Of a DNA stretch of 64,000 nucleotides, positions 16,793 through 25,350 are shown piece by piece. The DNA is taken from NCBI RefSeq assembly GCF_000025985.1, contig NC_003228.3, positions 4,278,001 to 4,342,000 on the forward strand. The letters are read 5' to 3'. This DNA is from Bacteroides fragilis NCTC 9343 (lineage in GTDB: Bacteria; Bacteroidota; Bacteroidia; Bacteroidales; Bacteroidaceae). A program made the translations under genes and the position numbers. Position 1 is the stretch's first letter. Every line of letters begins with the position of its first letter. The notes under the pieces are model-generated. The model did no database searches. It saw only the letters and a list, made by a program, of their open reading frames with translations, and was not told the DNA's origin.

Positions 16793-17926
16793 ATGGCAGG
16801 CATATACATACACGTCCCCTTCTGTAAGACACGCTGTATCTATTGCGATTTTTACTCAACGACGCGAAGCGAATGGAAAGGACGCTACATCGAAGCACTC
16901 TGCAAAGAGCTGGAAATGAGATATACTTACCTGAAAGGAAAGCCTATTGAGACGCTCTACTTTGGTGGAGGTACTCCTTCGCAGCTCGACGAAAAGGATT
17001 TCCGGAAAGTATTCGACACCGTCCGCCGGGTTTATGGGATGGAGAATTGCCATGAAATAACACTTGAAGCCAATCCGGATGACCTCTGTCCGGAATACCT
17101 GCAAATGCTCTCCGAATTGCCGTTCAACCGCATCAGCATGGGCATCCAGACATTTGACGACACTACGCTCAAGTTGCTGAAACGCCGCCACAATGCGGCT
17201 CAAGCCATTCGTGCGGTAGAGTTGTGCCGTGCCCACGGTTTCCGCAACATCAGCATCGACCTGATCTACGGGCTCCCCGGTGAAACAACGGAACGCTGGG
17301 AAAAAGACTTGCAACAGGCTATTGCCCTAGACGTGGAACATATATCGGCTTATCACTTGATTTACGAAGAAGGTACTCCCATTTATAAAATGTTGCAAAA
17401 GCATCAGGTCGAAGAGGTGGACGAGGACAGCAGTGTCCGGTTCTTCACCTTATTAATAGACCGGTTGCGTGAAGCCGGATACGAGCATTATGAAATATCC
17501 AACTTCTGCAAGCCGGGCATGTATTCGCGCCACAACACTTCGTACTGGCAGGGAGTAAGTTATCTCGGCTGCGGCCCGTCGGCACACTCTTTCGACGGAC
17601 AAACCCGGGAATGGAACTGCTCTTCGATCGAAAAATACATGTCCGGCATTGAAAGCGGACAACGGGACTTCGAACGGGAAGAGCGGGATCTGACCACCCG
17701 ATACAACGAATTTATCATTACCTCTGTCCGCACTCAATGGGGAATTTCACTCGAACGCCTCAGTAATGATTACGGAACGCAACTGGAACAATATTGTCTC
17801 AAAATGGCACGTCCTTCTTTAGAAAACGGCAAATTAGAAATATACGAAGGTGCTTTGCGCCTCACCCGCGAAGGAATTTTTATTTCCGACAGCATCATGA
17901 GCGACCTGCTCTGGGTGGAAAACTAA
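16793..17926 (+). CDS. hemW: HemW-type radical SAM heme chaperone (coproporphyrinogen dehydrogenase-like)
   Basis: A 377-residue radical SAM protein. The cluster motif CKTRCIYC (C11, C15, C18) lies in IYIHVPFCKTRCIYCDF. Other landmarks are FGGGTPSQL, the EANPDD segment, the SMGIQTFDD motif and a C-terminal HemN-like domain with YNEFIITSVRTQWG. The absence of the extra N-terminal region and of the fourth Cys pattern of true HemN places it with HemW, thought to hand heme to apo-proteins. It was often annotated as oxygen-independent coproporphyrinogen III oxidase. It is 12 bases upstream of the ECF sigma gene and may be transcribed with it. Confidence 0.85.
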   Translation: MAGIYIHVPFCKTRCIYCDFYSTTRSEWKGRYIEALCKELEMRYTYLKGKPIETLYFGGGTPSQLDEKDFRKVFDTVRRVYGMENCHEITLEANPDDLCPEYLQMLSELPFNRISMGIQTFDDTTLKLLKRRHNAAQAIRAVELCRAHGFRNISIDLIYGLPGETTERWEKDLQQAIALDVEHISAYHLIYEEGTPIYKMLQKHQVEEVDEDSSVRFFTLLIDRLREAGYEHYEISNFCKPGMYSRHNTSYWQGVSYLGCGPSAHSFDGQTREWNCSSIEKYMSGIESGQRDFEREERDLTTRYNEFIITSVRTQWGISLERLSNDYGTQLEQYCLKMARPSLENGKLEIYEGALRLTREGIFISDSIMSDLLWVEN

Positions 17927-17938
17927 AATTATAAAGTC

Positions 17939-18496
17939 ATGACCGAATCAGAGGTTCGAAAACTACTCAGACGAATGAAGGAGCTGGATTCGCAAACAGC
18001 GTTCCGGGCCTTCTACGATATGACGTACGACCGTCTCTACCGCATCGCCTACTACTATGTAAAACGCGAAGAATGGTCGCAGGAAATCGTACTCGATGTG
18101 TTCCTGAAACTCTGGGAACAGCGCAGCTCGCTTCCCGAAGTCAAAAGCATTGAGGACTATTGCTTCATATTGGTTAAAAACGCTTCACTCAACTATCTGG
18201 AGAAAGAAAACAGGCGTACCACGGTATCTACCGAGACATTGCCGGAACCCGAAGCACAAAGCGACTCACCCGAAGAATCGATGATCAGTGAAGAGTTGTT
18301 TGCCATTTATGTGAAAGCACTCGACCGCTTGCCCGAACGTTGTAGAGAGGTATTCATCCGCATCCGGGAAGAGAAGCAAAGCTATGCACAGGTAGCAGAA
18401 GAACTGGGTATCAGCACCAAGACCGTAGATGCTCAACTCCAGAAGGCAACCATCCGGCTGAAAGAAGCAATATCGATGGTGAATAATGATCGATAA
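17939..18496 (+). CDS. ECF RNA polymerase sigma factor
   Basis: A 185-residue sigma-70 of the ECF class. Region 2 spans about residues 15-85 (FRAFYDMTYDRLYRIAYYYV, EIVLDVFLKLWEQR). Region 4 spans about 120-175, with LDRLPERCREVFIRIREE and the helix-turn-helix SYAQVAEELGISTKTVDAQL. In Bacteroides such sigmas are held by a FecR-like anti-sigma factor and drive an adjacent TonB-dependent receptor. Here the FecR gene and receptor lie just downstream, with one lipoprotein gene between. The likely signal is ligand uptake through the receptor at 19965. Confidence 0.9.
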   Translation: MTESEVRKLLRRMKELDSQTAFRAFYDMTYDRLYRIAYYYVKREEWSQEIVLDVFLKLWEQRSSLPEVKSIEDYCFILVKNASLNYLEKENRRTTVSTETLPEPEAQSDSPEESMISEELFAIYVKALDRLPERCREVFIRIREEKQSYAQVAEELGISTKTVDAQLQKATIRLKEAISMVNNDR

Positions 18497-18634
18497 ACAA
18501 TCGACAGTGAATAATGCCCGGCGAACAGCAAGAGAGGTTTAACTTTTATTTGCACACTTCCGATAGGGAGATTCTTCAAACGCTCTGTCTTTATCTATGA
18601 AGTTCATTTAAACCAAAACACAAAGACTTAGCTT

Positions 18635-19072
18635 ATGAAGAAGTTATTAAGACCTACAACCTTTGCACTGCTTACAATGGCACTGTGTTTCACTGCGTGT
18701 GAGAACGGCAACAACTCTTACCCCAAAGAATACCTGGGATTCGAAAAGAAAGCGCAGGATTTCTCTTATCAAAAGAATGCAGAGGAAACGGAACTGCAAG
18801 TAAAAATCGTTGCGGCTGATAAAACAAGTGAAGACCGGATTGTCTTCATCGAGTCGCCCGCACGGCCAACGAAGCCCGGAAGCTCTTCGGCACCGTTTTA
18901 TAAAATTAAAGATAATAAAATCACCATCAAGGGCGGCAGCAAATCTGCCAAAGCCACAATCCTGGTTTATCCCCGGAAAGTGGGAACGAATGAATACATT
19001 CAGCTTATCTGCCGGCCTCAGAACGGAAAGTCGGAAACGACCAAGATGTCTATCCGGCTGGTGAAAAAATAA
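18635..19072 (+). CDS. Lipoprotein of unknown function inside the sigma/anti-sigma locus
   Basis: A 145-residue protein with a lipoprotein signal: MKKLLRPTTFALLTMALCF and lipobox FTAC (C23). The mature domain of about 120 residues is rich in beta-prone segments such as ELQVKIVAADKT, AKATILVYPRK and TKMSIRLVKK, which suggests an Ig-like or beta-sandwich fold. It is not a family I recognise. It sits 138 bases after the sigma gene and 11 bases before the FecR gene, so it is embedded in the regulatory operon. A role in sensing or in surface capture of the same ligand is an inference from position only. Confidence 0.75.
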   Translation: MKKLLRPTTFALLTMALCFTACENGNNSYPKEYLGFEKKAQDFSYQKNAEETELQVKIVAADKTSEDRIVFIESPARPTKPGSSSAPFYKIKDNKITIKGGSKSAKATILVYPRKVGTNEYIQLICRPQNGKSETTKMSIRLVKK

Positions 19073-19083
19073 CGAAATAAACA

Positions 19084-19962
19084 ATGAAATATACAGACCG
19101 GGAACTTGACCGATTACTGGAGAAACTTATCGCATCCACCCGCTCGCCCAGAGGAAAATTCTCGGCAGCGGCAAGCTATCAGATATTAGAGAAACGATTG
19201 CCGCGTCCGGCACTTCGCCTCTTCTCTTTACGCACCTTGTCGGCAGTAGCTGCCATCGCTTTGCTCTGCTTCATAGGATGGAACACTTACTGCTATCTGA
19301 AACCTGCCGCCCTACAGACAATTTCCACACTGGCCGATACGCGGACCATCAAACTGCCCGACGGAACGGAAGTGACGCTGAACCATTTCTCGTCACTCAC
19401 CTATCCCGAAAAGTTTAAGGGAGAACACAGGGAAGTGAACCTGAAAGGAGAAGCGTATTTCGAAGTGACGAAAAATAGGAAACACTCTTTCATCGTACAG
19501 ACAGAGTCGGTCAATGTAGAGGTACTGGGCACTCACTTTAACGTAGAGTCCTATCCGGACGATCCGGAAGTGAAGACCACGCTACTCGAAGGTTCTGTAG
19601 CCGTGAGCAATAAAAGCAATTCTGTACGTATCGTCTTGAAACCAAACGAAAGTGCTATATATAATAAGGAGAAAAAAAGCATGACCCTTGAAGTTTCAGA
19701 CCGCGTTGCCGAAGAGATAGCCTGGCGGAACGGAGAATTGATTTTTACCAATCTCCCCTTGCAGGAGATTGCCCGCCAGTTGTCCAACACATTTGGCGTA
19801 GATATCTCCATAACAGACACTGCTTTGCAGAATTACCGGATCACGGCACGGTTCTCCAGTGAAGAAGGCCTCGACCAGATTCTCGATCTGCTACATACTG
19901 TTGGCAATTTCAACTATTCATACAATAATAAAGAAATAACGATTACTACTAAACTTAACTAG
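19084..19962 (+). CDS. FecR-family anti-sigma factor
   Basis: A 292-residue single-pass membrane protein. A short cytosolic segment of about 45 residues would bind the sigma factor. A transmembrane helix follows at about 48-72 (LSAVAAIALLCFIGWN). The periplasmic FecR domain covers about 75-185 (TIKLPDGTEVTLNHFSSLTYP, GEAYFEV, VLGTHFNVESY, LEGSVAV). The C-terminal DUF4974/STN-like domain covers about 215-290 (LPLQEIARQLSNTFGVDI). It should relay receptor occupancy to the ECF sigma encoded at 17939. It ends two bases before the receptor gene, so the pair is translationally coupled. Confidence 0.92.
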   Translation: MKYTDRELDRLLEKLIASTRSPRGKFSAAASYQILEKRLPRPALRLFSLRTLSAVAAIALLCFIGWNTYCYLKPAALQTISTLADTRTIKLPDGTEVTLNHFSSLTYPEKFKGEHREVNLKGEAYFEVTKNRKHSFIVQTESVNVEVLGTHFNVESYPDDPEVKTTLLEGSVAVSNKSNSVRIVLKPNESAIYNKEKKSMTLEVSDRVAEEIAWRNGELIFTNLPLQEIARQLSNTFGVDISITDTALQNYRITARFSSEEGLDQILDLLHTVGNFNYSYNNKEITITTKLN

Positions 19963-19964
19963 AC

Positions 19965-22643
19965 ATGAGAAAATCCAATCCGGATTTCCACCACATCAGA
20001 AGTTACATTCTGATGTGTGTGGTTTCCCTAACCTTTTCGACAATCTATGCGCAAACACCGGAACCCAAGCTCACACTCAAACTGCAAAACACCAGCTTGT
20101 CAGAAGTCATCCGGCAGATAGAACAGGACACCGGCTTCTCTTTTATCTATGGAGAGGAGGTGAAGCTCGACCATAAAGTCAGCCTCAACGTACAAAAGAA
20201 ACCTCTCAGAGAAGTCCTGAACCTGCTATTCGCCAATAAGCCGATAAGCTATAAAATAACCGGGAAGCATATCTTATTACAAAAAACGCCCCCCAAACCC
20301 GTAAGCCGGAAGTTCACTGTCAGTGGATACGTGACCGACGGAGCGTCTGCCGAAACGCTGATTGGTGCAAATATTCTTGAGAGTCGTCATCATCAGGGAA
20401 CTACCACCAATCCTTACGGTTTCTACAGCATCACGCTGCCTGAAGGAGAAGCTCGGCTGAGTTTCTCCTATTTGGGATATACCGGCCAGCAACATGTGCT
20501 GAACTTAACCGCAGATACTCTACTGAACATCCGGATGAAAGACAACAATATGCTGCAAGAAGTAGTCATCGTGTCGGACAAAGCCGAATCGGGAGTCATG
20601 GCCACCCAGATGGGAGCCAGCGAAATACCGATGACCCAGATAAAAAACACACCCAGCATCCTGGGAGAAGCCGATGTGATGAAAGCCATCCAGCTGATGC
20701 CGGGCGTACAAGCCGGAATGGAAGGCTCTGCCGGACTCTATGTACGCGGCGGAGGCCCCGACCAGAACCTGATCCTTCTGGACGGAGTACCGGTATACAA
20801 CGTAGACCATTTATTGGGCTTCTTCTCCGTCTTTACACCTGAAGCCGTGAAGAAAGTGACACTTTTCAAAAGCTCCTTCCCCGCCCGCTTTGGCGGACGC
20901 CTCTCTTCCGTTATCGATGTGCGCACCAACGATGGCGACATGAAGAACTATCACGGAGTGGTCAGCGTGGGGCTTCTGACCAGCAAAATCAATTTCGAGG
21001 GACCGATCATAAAGAACCGGACTTCGTTCAACATTTCCGCCCGCCGTTCGTACATCGACCTGCTGGCCAAACCCTTCATGCCCAAAGACGAGAAATACAG
21101 CTATTACTTTTTTGATGTCAATGCCAAGATCAACCATAAGTTCTCTGATCGCAGCCGCCTGTTCCTCAGTGCATACAATGGCAAAGACCATTTTATGACA
21201 AAGTATGACGACACTTACTACGGTGACGAAGACAAGTACAGGGATGGCGGAAAGATGAACTGGGGAAATACCATCGTTTCGGGACGCTGGAACTACATCT
21301 TTAACAACAAGCTGTTCAGCAATACCACAGTCGCTTTCAATAACTATAAGTTTGACGTCAGTACATTCACCAAGAATGAGATACATACAAACAACCAAAT
21401 CACCTGGAACCGCTATAAGGCCGATTATAAATCGGGAATCCGGGATTGGAGCGCTCAGATAGATTTTGACTATAACCCTATCCCCACACATCATGTCAAG
21501 TTCGGAGTGCAATATCTGCACCATAGCTTCCGTCCGGAAGTCTCCACCTCGAAGATATTCGACAAGACCGGAGAAACCATCGAGCGGGACACGACGTATT
21601 ATACTACCTCCAACAGTGAGATCCTTGCCCACGAAGCATCTGCCTATCTTGAAGATAACTTCAATCTGAGCAGTCGCCTGCGTATGAATCTGGGCCTGCA
21701 CTTCTCGACTTTCCAAGTGCAAAAGAAAAACTACTTCTCCGTGCAGCCCCGCATCTCCGCACGCTATCAGCTCAGCAAAGATGTAGTATTGAAAGCTTCG
21801 TATACGAAAATGAGCCAATATGTACACTTGATTTCATCCATGCCTTTTGCCATGCCCACCGACTTGTGGGTACCTGTCACCAGCAAAATCAAACCCATGC
21901 AGGCCCATCAGGTCTCGTTAGGCGGTTACTATACGGGAATCGACGGATGGGAATTCTCAATAGAAGGATACTATAAAGGAATGAAAAATGTACTCGAGTA
22001 CAAAGACGGTGTCAGCTTTCTCGGTTCTTCTACCGGATGGGAGGACAAAGTGGAGATGGGACACGGCCGCTCTATGGGTGTAGAGTTCATGGCGCAGAAA
22101 ACCATAGGAAAGACAACGGGATGGCTGGCATATACCCTGGCTAAGAGTGACCGTAAGTTTGCCACAGGAGGAATAAACAACGGCGAACGCTTTCCATATA
22201 AATATGACCGCCGACACAACATCGACCTGACACTCAATCATCGGTTCAACGAACGGATCGATGTAAGTGCTTCCTGGATATTTACCACCGGAGGTACGAC
22301 AACGATCCCCACCGAACTGACAGGTATTATCCGTCCGGGCGACAACGACTCATCGATAGAAGAGGGAGACTACGTCAAGCATCGCAACAATTATCGCCTC
22401 CCCGCCACCCACCGGTTAAATGTAGGGGTCAACTTCAGCAAGAAGACTAAACATGGCATGCGCATCTGGAATGTCAGCATATATAATGTATACAATGCCA
22501 TGAACCCCACTCTGATATATCGCACCTACAAAAAGACTGAATATACTCAAGGCGAACAAGCACAAGGCAACCGCATACCGGTCATTCGGAAATTCACTCT
22601 GTTGCCTTGCATTCCTTCATTCAGTTATACATATAAATTCTAA
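19965..22643 (+). CDS. TonB-dependent outer-membrane receptor with STN signalling domain
   Basis: An 892-residue receptor. A signal peptide (cleavage near IYAQT, residue 29) is followed by an STN domain (about 33-108), which contacts the FecR periplasmic domain. A carboxypeptidase-regulatory-like beta domain (about 115-200; VTDGASAETLIGANI) and the plug follow (about 222-325; VMKAIQLMPGVQAG, GLYVRGGGPDQNLILLDGVPVYN). The rest is a 22-strand type barrel ending SFSYTYKF with a terminal Phe. It imports an unidentified ligand using TonB energy. It is shorter than SusC proteins and is followed by a DUF4249 gene, not a SusD gene, so it is not a classical polysaccharide utilisation pair. Confidence 0.92.
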   Translation: MRKSNPDFHHIRSYILMCVVSLTFSTIYAQTPEPKLTLKLQNTSLSEVIRQIEQDTGFSFIYGEEVKLDHKVSLNVQKKPLREVLNLLFANKPISYKITGKHILLQKTPPKPVSRKFTVSGYVTDGASAETLIGANILESRHHQGTTTNPYGFYSITLPEGEARLSFSYLGYTGQQHVLNLTADTLLNIRMKDNNMLQEVVIVSDKAESGVMATQMGASEIPMTQIKNTPSILGEADVMKAIQLMPGVQAGMEGSAGLYVRGGGPDQNLILLDGVPVYNVDHLLGFFSVFTPEAVKKVTLFKSSFPARFGGRLSSVIDVRTNDGDMKNYHGVVSVGLLTSKINFEGPIIKNRTSFNISARRSYIDLLAKPFMPKDEKYSYYFFDVNAKINHKFSDRSRLFLSAYNGKDHFMTKYDDTYYGDEDKYRDGGKMNWGNTIVSGRWNYIFNNKLFSNTTVAFNNYKFDVSTFTKNEIHTNNQITWNRYKADYKSGIRDWSAQIDFDYNPIPTHHVKFGVQYLHHSFRPEVSTSKIFDKTGETIERDTTYYTTSNSEILAHEASAYLEDNFNLSSRLRMNLGLHFSTFQVQKKNYFSVQPRISARYQLSKDVVLKASYTKMSQYVHLISSMPFAMPTDLWVPVTSKIKPMQAHQVSLGGYYTGIDGWEFSIEGYYKGMKNVLEYKDGVSFLGSSTGWEDKVEMGHGRSMGVEFMAQKTIGKTTGWLAYTLAKSDRKFATGGINNGERFPYKYDRRHNIDLTLNHRFNERIDVSASWIFTTGGTTTIPTELTGIIRPGDNDSSIEEGDYVKHRNNYRLPATHRLNVGVNFSKKTKHGMRIWNVSIYNVYNAMNPTLIYRTYKKTEYTQGEQAQGNRIPVIRKFTLLPCIPSFSYTYKF

Positions 22644-22649
22644 GTATTT

Positions 22650-23684
22650 ATGAGACGATCTATTCTTGATATATTCCTTTTCTTGCTGGTTATCATATCC
22701 ACTGCGGCATGCAATAACGATCTTCCTTTCGACTTGAAGGAGAATCCGCCCAAGTTAGTGATGAATGCCATTATCAACGCCGACAGCACCTACAATACCT
22801 TGTTTCTGAACCTCACCGGCAGAAACCAGATCGGACAAATAAAAGGAGCCACCGTAGAAGTACGCATCAACGGTTCTCTCAGTGAAACTCTCCGTCCCGA
22901 TCCGCATAGCAGCGATAAAGGGCGCTTTTATATAAACAGTGCTTTCCATCCGGGCGATGTGGTCCGTATAGATGCTATGACGGATGACGGCGAACACCAC
23001 GCATGGGCCGAAGTCACCGTACCTCAACCCATCGGGAAGATAGAAAAGGTGGATACGGCCTCCATCATGAGAAAGCCGAGTAACTATGGCTACGGAACTC
23101 CGCCAAGACGGCATCTCCGTTACCAAATCAAAATAAAGGACCGCCCGGGAGAGAAGAATTTTTATCGGATCATTGTGGAACAACGGAAATACTGGAAATA
23201 CTATTGGGAACAAAATGACCAGACCTGTTGGAGTTCGGCAATGCAGAAAAGCTTTAAACTGCAAACAAACGAAGACGTGGTGTTGACCGACGGCAAACCC
23301 AGTACGGAAGAAGATGATGAAAACGGACTCTTCGGCACTGTCAATAACAAGTATGCCATATTTGACGACTCACGTTTCACCGACGGAAGTTATACGATGA
23401 ACGTCTATAACGATATCTACGGATGGGGATTCTGGGGACAGGAGTATATCTGGATAAAGACGGATGTCTACATCCGCATACTCAGCATTACCGAAAAAGA
23501 ATATTATTATTTAAGAGCGTTGAATCTGCTCGACTCCGATGCCTACGACAACACCCTGAGCGAGCCTATCGCTTTCCCAAGCAATGTGAACGGAGGTACC
23601 GGAATGGTAGGGTTCAGTACAGAAACAAACTATATGCTGACAGTTAAAAACAACGCAGTTCCCCCAATGGTACCGGATTTATAA
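22650..23684 (+). CDS. DUF4249-family lipoprotein, partner of the TonB receptor
   Basis: A 344-residue lipoprotein with signal peptide and lipobox (IISTAAC, C21). The start of the mature region, with NPPKLVMNAIINADS, and the later HPGDVVRIDAMTDDGEHHAWAE match the DUF4249 pattern seen next to TonB-dependent receptors in Bacteroidota. It starts six bases after the receptor gene and is very probably co-expressed with it. By analogy with SusD it may cap or feed the receptor at the cell surface, but this is inference from neighbourhood. Confidence 0.82.
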   Translation: MRRSILDIFLFLLVIISTAACNNDLPFDLKENPPKLVMNAIINADSTYNTLFLNLTGRNQIGQIKGATVEVRINGSLSETLRPDPHSSDKGRFYINSAFHPGDVVRIDAMTDDGEHHAWAEVTVPQPIGKIEKVDTASIMRKPSNYGYGTPPRRHLRYQIKIKDRPGEKNFYRIIVEQRKYWKYYWEQNDQTCWSSAMQKSFKLQTNEDVVLTDGKPSTEEDDENGLFGTVNNKYAIFDDSRFTDGSYTMNVYNDIYGWGFWGQEYIWIKTDVYIRILSITEKEYYYLRALNLLDSDAYDNTLSEPIAFPSNVNGGTGMVGFSTETNYMLTVKNNAVPPMVPDL

Positions 23685-23693
23685 AGAAACCAC

Positions 23694-23701
23694 TATCTTT
23701 G
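23694..23701 (+). promoter_or_regulatory. -7 box of the split lysO genes
   Basis: TATCTTTG matches TAnnTTTG and lies 20 bases before the ATG at 23722, just after the DUF4249 stop. It gives the exporter genes a promoter of their own. Confidence 0.65.
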
Positions 23702-23721
23702 TGCCCTAAAAGCACATTTAT

Positions 23722-24009
23722 ATGTTTATAATTATCGGAATCATGCTCACGGGCATGCTACTGGGTTACCTGTTACGTAGCAAAAGGCTCACGTGGATAC
23801 ATAAAGTCATCACATTATTAATATGGCTGTTGCTCTTCCTGCTCGGCATCGATGTAGGAGGCAACGAAGCCATCGTGAAAGGATTGCATGCCATCGGGCT
23901 GGAAGCTCTCATCATCACGGCAGCTGCCGTAACCGGAAGCACACTGGCTGCCTGGGGACTTTGGTATCTGCTCCATACACGCTATCAGAAAAAGGAGGCT
24001 AAACCATGA
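23722..24009 (+). CDS. LysO-family lysine exporter, N-terminal half encoded separately
   Basis: A 95-residue membrane protein with three hydrophobic segments (about 2-17, 25-43, 57-82) and a charged tail. It resembles the first third of LysO (DUF340), including LLFLLGIDVGGN, which corresponds to the conserved G-x-D/N segment of the family. The gene for the other two thirds starts inside its stop codon (ATGA overlap at 24006-24009). The two halves together (295 residues) match the length of single-chain LysO. They probably assemble into one transporter exporting L-lysine or toxic analogues across the inner membrane. Confidence 0.75.
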   Translation: MFIIIGIMLTGMLLGYLLRSKRLTWIHKVITLLIWLLLFLLGIDVGGNEAIVKGLHAIGLEALIITAAAVTGSTLAAWGLWYLLHTRYQKKEAKP

Positions 24010-24608
24010 AAGGCAGTCTCATTATCGTCTCTTTCTTCATTGTCGGCACTCTGTGCGGACTTCTTCAGCTGATCCCGTACGATTTCAGCCAAAGTAAACT
24101 CAGTTTTTATGCCTTATGCGGGCTGATGTTCTGCGTCGGCATTAGCATAGGCAACGATCCGCAGACACTGAAAAGTTTCCGGTCACTGAATCCCCGCCTA
24201 CTCTTCCTGCCCGTCATGACCATTCTGGGAACATTGGCTGGATGTGCCGTAGTCAGCCTCTTTTTGTCCCATCGTTCACCGTCCGATTGTATGGCGGTAG
24301 GTTCCGGATTCGGGTATTATTCACTCTCAAGTATATTCATCACCGAGTACAAAGGAGCCGAATTGGGTACCATCGCATTGCTTTCAAACATCATGCGCGA
24401 AATCATCGCTTTGCTTTGTGCCCCCCTATTGGTAAAGTTCTTCGGAAAACTAGCCCCCATTTCAGTCGGAGGAGCCACCACCATGGACACGACTCTTCCT
24501 ATTATCACCCGTTGTTCCGGACAGGAATTTGTCATCGTCTCCATTTTCCATGGATTCATTGTAGACTTTAGCGTACCGTTTCTGGTGACATTATTCTGCT
24601 CCATATAG
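24006..24608 (+). CDS. lysO: LysO-family lysine exporter, C-terminal part
   Basis: A 200-residue membrane protein with about five hydrophobic segments. Conserved LysO-like elements are CVGISIGND, AVGSGFGYYSLSSIFITEYKGAELG and the C-terminal GGATTMDTTLPIITRCSG segment. It overlaps the preceding gene by four bases (ATGA), a coupling arrangement and not a frameshift scar, since a proper ATG and upstream GGAGG (in aaaaGGAGGct) are present. The split in two chains is unusual compared with the E. coli protein but looks functional. Confidence 0.8.
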   Translation: MKGSLIIVSFFIVGTLCGLLQLIPYDFSQSKLSFYALCGLMFCVGISIGNDPQTLKSFRSLNPRLLFLPVMTILGTLAGCAVVSLFLSHRSPSDCMAVGSGFGYYSLSSIFITEYKGAELGTIALLSNIMREIIALLCAPLLVKFFGKLAPISVGGATTMDTTLPIITRCSGQEFVIVSIFHGFIVDFSVPFLVTLFCSI

Positions 24609-24744
24609 GCATCATATTACAAAACGATTTCAGTTTTCTCTAATATCCCATCTTTTTTACAGCATATTTTTGATATACATCAAGAAATGGTATCATTCTG
24701 CTCACTTTTCTTTCTTTGCGCTTTTATGTTGAATAACATATTTG

Positions 24745-24752
24745 TATATTTG
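24745..24752 (+). promoter_or_regulatory. -7 box of the small exported protein gene at 24873
   Basis: TATATTTG matches TAnnTTTG. The expected start near 24759 gives a leader of about 114 bases. Confidence 0.6.
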
Positions 24753-24770
24753 CATAGGTAAAAAGAAAAA

Positions 24771-24830
24771 GCTAAGCGCTTAGCAATTGTTTTTAATAGG
24801 TATTAGGGTCCTTATGACAAGGATAAGGAC
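24771..24830 (+). promoter_or_regulatory. Structured 5' leader with two hairpins
   Basis: GCTAAGCGCTTAGC (24771-24784) is a perfect 14-bp palindrome. Further on GTCCTTAT (24808-24815) pairs with ATAAGGAC (24823-24830) around a 7-base loop. Both lie between the promoter and the ATG at 24873. They may stabilise the mRNA or regulate translation. No known riboswitch class is recognised. Confidence 0.5.
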
Positions 24831-24872
24831 AAAGATTAGTTTTCAGGAATAACAATTAAAAAAGTAGGTATT

Positions 24873-25226
24873 ATGAAAAGATTAGGATTAACATTAGTGG
24901 CAGCGCTATGCCTTGTTGCTACTACATTTGCAGCAGGCAATCAACCTACAGTTGCAAAATGGGAAGGTAACATCAATGTGAATAAATTGGGTAAATACCT
25001 GAATTTATCTTCTGTACAGGCAGAAGAAGTAGCCAACATTTGCAACTATTTTGACGAACAGATGGGAAGAGCCACCACTGCGAAAAAGAACAAGGATACC
25101 ATGGTTCGTAACGCTGTTTACGGCAATCTGAAATTGATGAAAAAGACGTTGACAGATGCTCAGTACACTAAGTATACTACAATATTGAACATGACTTTGA
25201 AGAACAAAGGCATCGAAGTAAAGTAG
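24873..25226 (+). CDS. Small exported helical protein of unknown function
   Basis: A 117-residue protein with an N-terminal signal peptide (MKRLGLTLVAALCLVATTFAAG, cleavage near residue 21, no lipobox). The mature part of about 96 residues is predicted to be helical: LGKYLNLSSVQAEEVANICNYFDEQM, then NLKLMKKTLTDAQYTKYTTILNMTL. The pattern of two amphipathic helices with LT-x-x-Q-like TDAQY recalls Spy/CpxP periplasmic chaperone-like proteins, but the resemblance is weak. It has its own promoter, a structured leader and a terminator, so it is an independent unit probably tuned in expression. Confidence 0.75.
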   Translation: MKRLGLTLVAALCLVATTFAAGNQPTVAKWEGNINVNKLGKYLNLSSVQAEEVANICNYFDEQMGRATTAKKNKDTMVRNAVYGNLKLMKKTLTDAQYTKYTTILNMTLKNKGIEVK

Positions 25227-25251
25227 GAACTTGATTGATGAATAAAAGGAT

Positions 25252-25286
25252 AAAAGACCGGTGTCGTCGAATGAACTGACATCGGT
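25252..25286 (+). terminator. Terminator of the gene at 24873
   Basis: AAAAGACCG pairs with CGGTCTTTT, with additional inner pairing, followed by ATTTTTAT. It is 25 bases past the stop and also lies just beyond the end of the minus-strand ATPase gene. Confidence 0.75.
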
Positions 25287-25350
25287 CTTTTATTTTTATG
25301 CCAATCACTGACAGCCGCGAAGATGGTTAACACTGATGTTTCCGGTTAAA

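Noticed and set aside
24006..24009. Frameshift pseudogene reading of the LysO locus
   Set aside because: A clean ATGA overlap, a ribosome site and intact motifs in both parts favour a functional split.
24759..24872. Known riboswitch in the leader at 24759-24872
   Set aside because: The two hairpins do not match any class I recognise, and the downstream gene is not a metabolic or transport gene.
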